Source: DASULK01 sp036381835 (GTDB taxonomy: Bacteria; Actinomycetota; Actinomycetes; Mycobacteriales; Micromonosporaceae). From it: DNA of 32,590 nucleotides. Of the stretch, positions 26,485 through 32,590 are shown piece by piece (the stretch's first letter is position 1; each line of letters starts with the position of its first letter). The translations under genes were made by a program, and so were the position numbers. The notes below the pieces were generated by a model, which did no database searches, was not told the DNA's origin, and saw only the letters and a list, made by a program, of their open reading frames with translations. The DNA lies in contig DASVCA010000183.1 in the NCBI GenBank assembly GCA_036381835.1, positions 1 to 32,590 on the forward strand, in the 5' to 3' direction.

Positions 26485-27611
26485 GAATCCTCATCGTCGG
26501 CGCCGGGATCGGCGGTCTGACCGCGGCCGTTGCGATGGCCCGGGCCGGTCATCGGGTGACCCTGGCCGAGAAGCACAGCACCTTCACCGCGGCGGGGGCG
26601 GGCATCATCCTGGCCCCGAACGCCACCCGCGTGCTCGACGCGCTCGGCATCGACCTTTCGGCGGACGGACATGAGCTGACGGCACTCGATGTAGTGGCCG
26701 CCGACGGCTCGCTGTTGCAGCGGATCGCGACGGGGAGGTACAGGGAACGGTACGGCCCGACGTGGGCGCTGTCCCGCCCGGCGCTGCACCAGGCCCTGGC
26801 AGCCGCACTGCCCGCCGAGGTGGACCTGGTCTTCGGGCGTACGCTCACCGACCTGTCCGACCGCGGCGACTCCGTTGACGTGCGCTTCGCCGACGGTCCG
26901 GGCGTGCACACCTTCGACCTCGTCGTGGGTGCCGACGGCATCCACTCCACGACTCGGGAGCTGGCCCTCGGCGCCCGGCCGCTGCGATACAGCGGTGTCA
27001 CCTGTTGGCGGGGACTGACCCGCAACCCCGGGTACTCGCACGCCATCGAATCGTGGGCCGGGCGTACGCGGATCGGCGTGGTGCCGCTGCGGGACCAGCA
27101 GCTCTACTACTACCTGGTGATGTCGGCACCTCGTCGGGCACCGGCACCCGCATGGCCGGACGGATTCGAGCAGACGTTCAGCGGGCACCCCGCGGAACTG
27201 ACCCGGATCTTCGAAGCGCTCCCCGAAGCCCCGCCGCTGCACCACGATCTGGAGGAGCTGGACGCCCCGGTGTGGGGACGCGACCGGGTGATCCTGCTCG
27301 GCGACGCGGCCCACGCGATGACCCCGAACCAGGGCCAGGGCGCCGCCATGGCCATCGAGGACGCCTACGCCCTCACCCGGGTGCTCGACGCCGGCGTGGA
27401 GGGCGCAGCCCGCCGCTACCGGGCGGCTCGGCACCGCCGGGTGCGCAGGGTCCAGCTGACGTCTCGACGGCTCGGTGCCGTCTCGCACTGGGGCAGTCCG
27501 GCGGCCCGTGCGCTGCGGGACAGGCTGCTGCGCTCGATACCGCAGGCGATCGCCGACCGGCAGTACCGCGGACTGGTCGAGCCGGGGATTCGACTGGCGA
27601 TGGCGGCCTGA
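26481..27611 (+). CDS. FAD-dependent monooxygenase (class A, PHBH-like)
   Basis: A 376-residue single-component flavoprotein hydroxylase. Three family fingerprints are present: GAGIGG for the FAD ADP moiety (7-12, start VGAGIGGLTAAVAMARAG), the DG motif VVGADGIHSTTR (148-159) for FAD/NAD(P)H, and the GD motif LLGDAAHAMTPNQGQG (272-287) for the FAD ribityl. E30 ends the second strand, as expected. It should hydroxylate or epoxidise an aromatic or similar small molecule with NAD(P)H and O2; the substrate cannot be read. It is coupled to the TetR gene by an ATGA overlap and is likely induced when that repressor binds its ligand. No biosynthetic cluster surrounds it, so detoxification or catabolism is as likely as natural-product tailoring. 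Confidence 0.9.
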   Translation: MRILIVGAGIGGLTAAVAMARAGHRVTLAEKHSTFTAAGAGIILAPNATRVLDALGIDLSADGHELTALDVVAADGSLLQRIATGRYRERYGPTWALSRPALHQALAAALPAEVDLVFGRTLTDLSDRGDSVDVRFADGPGVHTFDLVVGADGIHSTTRELALGARPLRYSGVTCWRGLTRNPGYSHAIESWAGRTRIGVVPLRDQQLYYYLVMSAPRRAPAPAWPDGFEQTFSGHPAELTRIFEALPEAPPLHHDLEELDAPVWGRDRVILLGDAAHAMTPNQGQGAAMAIEDAYALTRVLDAGVEGAARRYRAARHRRVRRVQLTSRRLGAVSHWGSPAARALRDRLLRSIPQAIADRQYRGLVEPGIRLAMAA

Positions 27612-27648
27612 GGTGCCATAGGCGGCCCCTCGGTCACCCACGACCCGA

Positions 27649-27687
27649 TTGCAGCTATTTCGTAATGCGCGGTAGTGTGGGTCGGTG
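27649..27687 (+). promoter_or_regulatory. Complete leaderless promoter of the PadR gene
   Basis: A -35 TTGCAG (27649-27654) and a -10 TAGTGT (27673-27678) are 18 bp apart; six more bases lead to the GTG at 27685, the predicted +1. A CGACCC (27641-27646) / GGGTCG (27679-27684) inverted pair flanks the promoter and could be a regulator site, but it may be chance. Confidence 0.65.
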
Positions 27688-28011
27688 GACACCACCCAGC
27701 TGCTCAAAGGTGTGCTCGACCTCGCGGTGCTGGCCGTCCTGCGGGATGAGGACGGCTACGGCTACGACATCATGCGCCGCCTGCGAGCCGCCGGCCTCGA
27801 GGAGGTGGGGGACGCCTCGGTCTACGGCACGTTGCGTCGCCTGTTCCAGGCCGGGCTGCTGACCACGTACATGCTGCCGAGCGAGGAAGGGCCGCCCCGC
27901 AAGTACTACTCGCTGAACGCGGCGGGCCGGGACCGGCTGCAACGGTCCAGCGAGCTCTGGCGGTCCTTCGTGTCCACCATGGATGAGCTGCTCAAGGAGA
28001 GCCAGAGGTGA
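27685..28011 (+). CDS. PadR family transcriptional regulator
   Basis: A 108-residue regulator consisting of the PadR winged helix plus a short C-terminal helix. The N-terminus DTTQLLKGVLDLAVLAVLRDEDGYGYDI (seen as LLKGVLDLAVLAVL and DGYGYDIMRRLRAAG) and the core VYGTLRRLFQAGLL, GPPRKYYSLNAAGRD are typical. A short C-terminal helix (about 85-108, ELWRSFVSTMDELL) would serve dimerisation. Small PadR proteins usually repress their own gene and a neighbouring transporter or membrane gene; no transporter is next to it here. The GTG start lies exactly at the predicted +1 of a good -35/-10 promoter, so the mRNA is probably leaderless. The following DLH-like gene has its own strong ribosome site. Confidence 0.92.
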   Translation: MDTTQLLKGVLDLAVLAVLRDEDGYGYDIMRRLRAAGLEEVGDASVYGTLRRLFQAGLLTTYMLPSEEGPPRKYYSLNAAGRDRLQRSSELWRSFVSTMDELLKESQR

Positions 28012-28123
28012 ACACCACGTCGCCTGCGCCTTTCGTGCGGGTGTCCCGGCGTGGGAGGCTACCCCGGATCCCGGTACCACTGTTGGATTGGCCAACGGCG
28101 ACTGACCGGCAGGAGGACGGCCG

Positions 28124-28810
28124 ATGGGTGAGATGGTGACCTTCGACGGTGACGGCGGGACCGGCCACGGCTATCTGTCCCTGCCGACGGACGGCACGAG
28201 CCGTCCCGCGGTGATCGTGATCCAGGAGTGGTGGGCACTGGTCCCACACATCAAGACCGTGGCCGACCGCCTAGCGGCCGCCGGCTACGTCGCATTCGTC
28301 CCCGACCTGTACGGCGGTGTCGCCGCCGCCGAGCCGGATGAGGCCCGGCGACTGCTCATGGGGCTCGCCATGGACGCGGCCGCCGAATGTGTCGCCGACG
28401 CGGTCGGGTATCTGAGCAGCCGACCCGAGGTCAGCGGCAGGATCGGTTGCGTCGGGTTCCGTGCCGGCGGCAGCCTGGCGCTGTGGGCGGCGACCCGCTC
28501 GCCGCGGATCGTCGCGGCGGCAGGGTTCTACCCGGCCCTGCCCTGGGCGCGAATGCGCTCCGAATGGTCCGACTATTCCGGGAAGGCCGCCGTCATCCAC
28601 TGCGCGGAGCAGGACGACCAGGCCACACCGGAAGGCGTGGCGGCGGCGCTACAGGCGATCAAGGCGGCCGGAGGCGAATGCACCCGCTACGAATATCCGG
28701 GCACCCGCCACGCCTTCTTCAACGACGATCGGCCCGACTGCTACCACCCGCAGGCCGCGGCCAGCGCCTGGGCGCGCACCCTCGAACTGTTCCGGGCGAG
28801 GCTCGGCTGA
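28124..28810 (+). CDS. Dienelactone hydrolase-like alpha/beta hydrolase with Arg at the nucleophile position
   Basis: A 228-residue DLH-family alpha/beta hydrolase. The family framework is intact: E35 in VIQEWWAL, the DLYGG block (61-65), the acid region AEQDDQATPE (D164/D165) and the His H196 in PGTRHAFFND. The nucleophile elbow, usually GFCMGG, reads GFRAGG (111-116), with Arg113 (codon CGT at 28460-28462) in place of Cys. A Cys TGT codon would need one base change. The protein may therefore be catalytically dead by the normal mechanism, or the subfamily does something else. The AGGAGG site 7 bases before the ATG is the best in the window. The UDG gene starts 2 bases after its stop, so they are co-transcribed. 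Confidence 0.85.
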   Translation: MGEMVTFDGDGGTGHGYLSLPTDGTSRPAVIVIQEWWALVPHIKTVADRLAAAGYVAFVPDLYGGVAAAEPDEARRLLMGLAMDAAAECVADAVGYLSSRPEVSGRIGCVGFRAGGSLALWAATRSPRIVAAAGFYPALPWARMRSEWSDYSGKAAVIHCAEQDDQATPEGVAAALQAIKAAGGECTRYEYPGTRHAFFNDDRPDCYHPQAAASAWARTLELFRARLG

Positions 28811-28812
28811 CC

Positions 28813-29592
28813 GTGACCGCGACCCGCACCCCGGCCGAGGTGGCCGAACACGCCCGCCGCGCCGCCGACCTGGCCGACCTCGATACCGCCATCGCCGACT
28901 GCTTCGCCTGCCCACGCCTGGTCGACTGGCGGCAACATGTGGCCGCGGTACGCCGCGCCGCCTACCGCGACCAGGTGTACTGGGGACGGCCGGTGCCGGG
29001 GTTCGGGGTTCCCGACGCCCGAATCGGCATCATCGGGCTCGCGCCGGCCGCACACGGCGGAAACCGCACCGGACGGATCTTCACCGGTGACCGCTCCGGA
29101 GACGTGCTGTTCGCCGCACTGCACCGGGCCGGGCTGGCCAATCAGCCGACGAGTGTGTCGCGCGACGACGGGCTGGCGCTGCGAGAGACCCGGGTCTTCG
29201 CCGCCGTCCGCTGCGCCCCGCCGGACAACAAGCCGACGCCGGCGGAGCGGGACACCTGCGCGCCCTGGCTGCACCGCGAGGTCGCACTGGTCCGGCCGAC
29301 GCTGCGCGTGGTGGTCGCGCTCGGCGCGTTCGCCTGGTCGGCATGGTGGCCCGTGCTGCGCCAGGTGTACGGGATTCGGCCGCCGATGCCACGTCCGACC
29401 TTCGGGCACGGCGTCGAGTGGGATCCGTCCGGCGCATCCGGTACGGTCGATCCGGGCGAGGACGGCTCTCCGGTGCCCTATCTGCTGGGCTGCTACCACG
29501 TCAGCCAGCAGAACACCTTCACCGGTCGTCTCACGCCCGCGATGCTGGACGACATATTCGCGCGGGCGAAACAGCTCGCCGGAGTGGACTGA
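28813..29592 (+). CDS. udgB: Family 5 uracil-DNA glycosylase (UDGb type)
   Basis: Removes uracil, and probably other deaminated bases, from DNA in base-excision repair. The 259-residue protein has the four iron-sulfur cysteines of the thermophile/mycobacterial UDG families: C30 and C33 (DCFACPRL), C134 and C149. The catalytic loop GLAPAAHGGNRTGRIFTGD (75-93) is the family 5 form, which lacks the usual activating Asp/Asn, and the second loop HVSQQNTFTG starts at H229. It is close to M. tuberculosis Rv1259 (UdgB). The GTG is 2 bases after the DLH-like stop and is chosen by the family N-terminus; the frame stays open far upstream. It relies on translation from the upstream gene, since no Shine-Dalgarno is present outside it. 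A hairpin follows. Confidence 0.92.
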   Translation: MTATRTPAEVAEHARRAADLADLDTAIADCFACPRLVDWRQHVAAVRRAAYRDQVYWGRPVPGFGVPDARIGIIGLAPAAHGGNRTGRIFTGDRSGDVLFAALHRAGLANQPTSVSRDDGLALRETRVFAAVRCAPPDNKPTPAERDTCAPWLHREVALVRPTLRVVVALGAFAWSAWWPVLRQVYGIRPPMPRPTFGHGVEWDPSGASGTVDPGEDGSPVPYLLGCYHVSQQNTFTGRLTPAMLDDIFARAKQLAGVD

Positions 29593-29596
29593 CGAG

Positions 29597-29625
29597 GCCG
29601 GCAGGCGGCACCGCCTCCTGCCGGC
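29597..29625 (+). terminator. Hairpin between udgB and the DUF4129 operon
   Basis: The perfect 9-bp arms GCCGGCAGG (29597-29605) and CCTGCCGGC (29617-29625) enclose 11 bases that can themselves pair CGG with CCG. It starts 4 bases after the udgB stop. There is no U-run; the purine stretch GGAGAG follows, so it is either a weak terminator or a leader hairpin before DUF4129. Confidence 0.5.
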
Positions 29626-29643
29626 GGAGAGCGAGCGCAGTCA

Positions 29644-30363
29644 GTGAGGGCCGCCGTACGCCGATGGGCACCCCTGGCGGCCGTGGCGAGCCTGCTGACG
29701 GTGGCCGCGATCGCGGCCAGCCGATCGTCGTTGCAAGTCCGCGAGGTCCAGCCGATCGGTGGCAGCCCCGAGCCGATGGACCGGCTGCCGCCGCAGCACT
29801 ACGAGACGTCCGCCCCACCGCAGCTGCCCACGTCGGACGCCGGTAACCTGCCCCTTCCCGGCTGGGCGGGGACCCTGCTCGCCATCGCCTGCGGCGCCCT
29901 GGCCGCGGCCGTGATCGGGCTGCTGTTGATCGTCCTGTTTCGCGACCGGGCCTCCCGCCGTCGCCGACTGCCGCAGGAGGTGGGGGCCGAAGTCAGACGG
30001 ACGCGTACCGCGGACGAGGTGGTCGCCGCGCTCGACGCCGGCCTGGCCGACCTCTCGGACAGCGACACCGACCCGCGCCGTGCCGTCATCGCCTGCTGGG
30101 TGCGGCTGGAACGGGCCGCTGCCGATGCCGGCGTACCCCGACAGGTCGGGGACACCCCGACCGATCTGGTCACCCGGCTGCTCACCGGCCGGTCGGCGAG
30201 TACGGGCGACCGGCCGGCGGTCGTCAGCGCCGACGTGCTCGAGGCGTTCGCCCAGACGTACCGGGAGGCGCGGTACGCCTCCCACACGGTGGACGAGCGG
30301 ATGCGGGCACAGGCCCGCGCCGCGTTGGCGCGACTGCGCGTCGAGTTGAGTGGATCGGCATGA
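29644..30363 (+). CDS. DUF4129 domain membrane protein
   Basis: A 239-residue membrane protein that opens a MoxR/DUF58 operon. A signal-like first hydrophobic segment (8-26) leads to an extracytoplasmic linker of about 45 residues, a second transmembrane segment (about 74-99), a basic stop-transfer (RDRASRRRR) and a cytoplasmic DUF4129 domain, recognised by the block AVIACWVRLERAAADAGV followed by DTPTDLVTRLL and the C-terminal FAQTYREARYASH. DUF4129 proteins nearly always sit with MoxR and DUF58 and are sometimes fused to transglutaminase domains; none is seen here. The GTG start is weakly supported (GGAGA 13 bases upstream). The stop overlaps the next start by ATGA. Confidence 0.85.
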   Translation: MRAAVRRWAPLAAVASLLTVAAIAASRSSLQVREVQPIGGSPEPMDRLPPQHYETSAPPQLPTSDAGNLPLPGWAGTLLAIACGALAAAVIGLLLIVLFRDRASRRRRLPQEVGAEVRRTRTADEVVAALDAGLADLSDSDTDPRRAVIACWVRLERAAADAGVPRQVGDTPTDLVTRLLTGRSASTGDRPAVVSADVLEAFAQTYREARYASHTVDERMRAQARAALARLRVELSGSA

Positions 30364-30935
30364 CCGAAGCGAGCCTCGACGATCTCCTCCGACACGAGAC
30401 CGAGCCGCCGCGCCGGGCTGCGACGGGCTTCGGGATCGGATGGTGGCTTCGCAACCTCGCGGTCGCCGCCGGGCTCACCGCGTCGAGCGTCGTCGGGTTG
30501 CGGTTCTACGGCCTCGGGGTGTCCGCCGTCGCCGTGTTCGCGGCGGTGCTCGCCCTGCTGCTTCTGCGTCGGGTGAGCGCGCAGCTCGCGCCGCCTGCTG
30601 CGGCACGTCAACCCCTGCGGTTGCCGCAGGCGGACGATGGCAGCTATCGCTTCGGCGAACAGGACGGACTACGTCGTGAGCTACGCCGCTGGGAGCGCCG
30701 GCTCCAATGGGCGCACCGGGAGCCGGAGCGGTTCCGTCGCGCGTTGCGGCCGGTACTCATCGAACTGGTGGATGAGCGGCTGCGCCAGCGGCGCGGCATC
30801 ACCCTCGCCGGAGATCCGGCCCGAGCCCGCGCGCTGCTCGGCGAGCCGCTGTGGGCGCTGCTGCACGGACAGCTCCACCGCACCCCGACGCAACGCGAGT
30901 ACGCCGAGATTCTCGCCAGACTGGAGAACCTATGA
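30360..30935 (+). CDS. Unknown membrane protein of the MoxR/DUF58 operon
   Basis: I do not recognise a named family. The 191-residue protein has a charged cytoplasmic N-terminus with an acidic/amphipathic start (TEASLDDLLRHE), two closely spaced hydrophobic segments (about 31-48 and 52-70) and a basic, probably helical cytoplasmic C-terminal domain rich in Arg, Leu and Glu (LRRELRRWERRLQWAHRE near 104-121, RFRRALRPVLIELVDERLRQR). It overlaps both neighbours by ATGA and is thus translationally locked between DUF4129 and MoxR, which suggests a stoichiometric partner of the complex. Proteins of similar layout occur at this place in related actinomycete operons, as far as I know. Confidence 0.8.
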   Translation: MTEASLDDLLRHETEPPRRAATGFGIGWWLRNLAVAAGLTASSVVGLRFYGLGVSAVAVFAAVLALLLLRRVSAQLAPPAAARQPLRLPQADDGSYRFGEQDGLRRELRRWERRLQWAHREPERFRRALRPVLIELVDERLRQRRGITLAGDPARARALLGEPLWALLHGQLHRTPTQREYAEILARLENL

Positions 30936-31939
30936 ATCATGTGGAGCCGATTTCCACCGCCGAGGTGGGCCGGCTGGGCGGGGCCGTGCTCGACGCGGTC
31001 GGCACCGTGGTGGTCGGCAAACGCCACGCCCTGAAGCTGGTGCTGGCCGGTATCCTGGCCGGCGGCCACGTGCTGCTCGAGGACCTGCCCGGCCTGGGAA
31101 AGACGCTGACCGCCCGGTCGCTGGCCCAAGCGCTCGGACTGGACTTCCGCCGGCTTCAGTTCACTCCCGACCTGCTGCCCGCCGACGTCACCGGTTCCTA
31201 CCTGTACGACCAGCGCACCGGTGACTTCGCCTTCCGCCCCGGGCCGGTCTTCACCAATCTGCTGCTCGCCGACGAGATCAACCGGACGCCCCCGAAGACG
31301 CAGGCGGCACTGCTGGAGGCGATGCAGGAGAAGCAGGTCTCGGTGGAGGGGGTCACCTACCGGTTGGAGGCACCGTTCCACGTGCTCGCCACCGCGAACC
31401 CCATCGAGTACGAGGGCACCTACCCGTTGCCCGAGGCGCAACTCGACCGGTTCCTGCTGCGCATCTCGTTCGGCTACCCAGACCGAGAGGAGGAGTGGGA
31501 CGTGCTACGGCGGCGGATGGACCGTCGCCGGGAGGAGGCGGAACTCGAGCCGATCGTCGATGCCAAGACGCTGCGGGCGATGCAGGCGGCACTGGAGACG
31601 GTGGTGGTGGAGGACTCGCTGGGGCGGTACATCGTGGACCTGACCGCAGCCACCCGCAGCCACCCCTCGGTGCTGGTCGGCGCCTCGCCACGCGGCTCCC
31701 TGGCCCTGCTGCTGCTCGCCCGGGCGGTCGCCGCACTGGCGGGTCGGGACTACGTGATCCCCGAGGACGTCAAGGCGGTGGCGGTGCCCGCCCTCGCCCA
31801 CCGCATCACCCTGCGGCCGGAGATGTGGTTGCGACAGGTCGACCCGTCCTCGGTGGTGTGGGAGGTCCTGGAGCAGACGCCGGCACCGAAGAGCGGTGCG
31901 GTGCCCAGCTACGCCGGCGGTTCGGCGCACCTGCGATGA
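30932..31939 (+). CDS. MoxR-family AAA+ ATPase
   Basis: A 335-residue MoxR ATPase, a chaperone-like AAA+ thought to remodel or activate protein complexes with a partner encoded nearby. Motifs are the Walker A region EDLPGLGKTLTA (G54-T58), LQFTPDLLPADVTG, Walker B LLLADEINRTPPKTQ (D114-E115), the MoxR block ALLEAMQEKQVSVEG, sensor 1 LATANPIEYEGTYPLPEAQ with the LDRF arginine, and sensor 2 near GASPRGSLALL. The ATG at 30932 overlaps the previous stop (ATGA) and has GGAG upstream. The stop in turn overlaps the DUF58 start. The usual companion of such ATPases is the DUF58 protein, present here. Clients are unknown. Confidence 0.94.
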   Translation: MNHVEPISTAEVGRLGGAVLDAVGTVVVGKRHALKLVLAGILAGGHVLLEDLPGLGKTLTARSLAQALGLDFRRLQFTPDLLPADVTGSYLYDQRTGDFAFRPGPVFTNLLLADEINRTPPKTQAALLEAMQEKQVSVEGVTYRLEAPFHVLATANPIEYEGTYPLPEAQLDRFLLRISFGYPDREEEWDVLRRRMDRRREEAELEPIVDAKTLRAMQAALETVVVEDSLGRYIVDLTAATRSHPSVLVGASPRGSLALLLLARAVAALAGRDYVIPEDVKAVAVPALAHRITLRPEMWLRQVDPSSVVWEVLEQTPAPKSGAVPSYAGGSAHLR

Positions 31940-32590
31940 CCGCCTCGCGCGCCGCCGCATCGGAGGCCGTCCGCGAGCCCGACGTAGCGCCTCCCAGGGA
32001 CCCGGGGTGGCACCCGACCCGGGCGCTCGGGCGCGCCGTGTTGATCACTGGATTGTTTCTCGTCGCCGCGGCCCTGCTGGGGCGGGTGGACTTCGTGATC
32101 CTCGCCGCGCCGTTCGCCGTCGGCAGCGCGCTGGCACTGCGCCGACGGCCCACCCGCGTTCCCCGGCTCGACCTGCAGATCGACGGCGGGAACCCGGCCG
32201 AGGGCGAGGAGGTGTCCGCCACGATCGCGGTGGGCAACGCGGACGCGGTCCGATACGACCTGGCGCTCGTCCGCATCGCCACGCCTACCTGGCTGCGCTT
32301 CCCGGACAGCGACCGGTCGTTCGCGGTCGACGTGCCGCCCGGCGCGGTCACCGACATCGAGTTGCGTGGCACCGCGTTGCGCTGGGGCCGCCACTCGCTC
32401 GGCCCGGCCGCGGTTCAGGTGCTCGCCTGTGACGGTCTGTACGCCGGTCAGCCCATGGTCAGCGATACGCGACGGGTGCCGGTATACCCGGTGACCGAGC
32501 CTTTCCGGGCCGACGACACGATGCCCCGGGCGGCCGGACTGGTCGGTGCCCACCGGTCCCGCAAGCCGGGGGAGGGCGGCGAGTTGGCCG
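31936..32590 (+). CDS. DUF58 domain protein, 5' part (runs off window)
   Basis: The first 218 codons of a DUF58 protein; the gene continues beyond the window end. A charged N-terminus (1-30) is followed by two hydrophobic segments (about 33-48 and 52-69), then a beta-rich region (LDLQIDGGNPAEGEEVSATI, WGRHSLGPAAVQV) that precedes the DUF58 core. The core has just begun at the end with HRSRKPGEGGELA, matching the typical start of the domain before the R-x-x-x-x-GD-x-x-R-x-I-W motif, which lies outside. The full domain is often vWA-like. The ATG overlaps the MoxR stop (ATGA). It is the likely partner of MoxR at the membrane. Internal frame is intact to the last base. Confidence 0.9.
   Translation, partial: MTASRAAASEAVREPDVAPPRDPGWHPTRALGRAVLITGLFLVAAALLGRVDFVILAAPFAVGSALALRRRPTRVPRLDLQIDGGNPAEGEEVSATIAVGNADAVRYDLALVRIATPTWLRFPDSDRSFAVDVPPGAVTDIELRGTALRWGRHSLGPAAVQVLACDGLYAGQPMVSDTRRVPVYPVTEPFRADDTMPRAAGLVGAHRSRKPGEGGELA

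Overview
This 32.6-kb window is a chromosomal segment of a very GC-rich actinomycete, most likely a member of the Micromonosporaceae (Micromonospora/Salinispora-like). This rests on the strong GC bias, many GTG starts, leaderless-type promoters, and gene order. The run mfd - mazG - eno - divIC/ftsB-like - DUF501 - ppx matches the known Mycobacterium tuberculosis Rv1020-Rv1026 neighbourhood with extra genes inserted. The block DUF6350 - purN - purH is also a standard actinobacterial arrangement. No tRNA, rRNA, insertion sequence, CRISPR array, prophage or biosynthetic cluster was recognised, and no gap between genes exceeds 300 bases.

Layout. (1) 0.1-5.2 kb: a DUF6350 membrane protein, a convergent DUF4190 membrane protein, then the one-carbon/purine genes purN-purH (ATGA overlap) and folD, which makes the 10-formyl-THF used by both. 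(2) 5.3-7.6 kb: two TCA-cycle genes, mdh and a eukaryote-type NADP isocitrate dehydrogenase, each with its own strong terminator. (3) 7.9-12.4 kb, minus strand: an APS kinase fused to a sulfurylase-like domain that has lost its catalytic motifs, and PEP carboxylase (anaplerosis, matching mdh/icd). (4) 12.5-17.4 kb: an S66 (LdcA/MccF-like) peptidase and mfd. (5) 17.5-21.5 kb: a SurA-N-like lipoprotein, mazG, a DUF885 hydrolase, then a convergent lipoprotein. (6) 21.8-25.8 kb: eno, a divIC/ftsB-like septum gene, DUF501, an argA-type acetyltransferase and ppx. (7) 25.8-29.6 kb: the most accessory-like part, with a TetR regulator sharing an ATGA overlap with an FAD monooxygenase, a PadR regulator, a dienelactone-hydrolase-like protein lacking the Cys nucleophile, and a family-5 uracil-DNA glycosylase. 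(8) 29.6-32.6 kb: a translationally coupled DUF4129 - unknown membrane protein - MoxR ATPase - DUF58 operon that runs off the window end.

Regulatory structure is readable in several places. Five genes (purN, DUF885, argA, ppx, padR) have a TAnnnT -10 hexamer exactly six bases before a GTG/ATG start, which predicts leaderless mRNAs. The TetR gene has a 27-bp near-perfect inverted repeat over its start region. Convergent gene pairs are separated by strong hairpins. I found no clearly new multi-gene system. The best leads are the pseudo-sulfurylase/APS-kinase fusion, the TetR operator with its monooxygenase, the DLH-like protein with Arg at the nucleophile site, and the unknown membrane protein in the MoxR operon.
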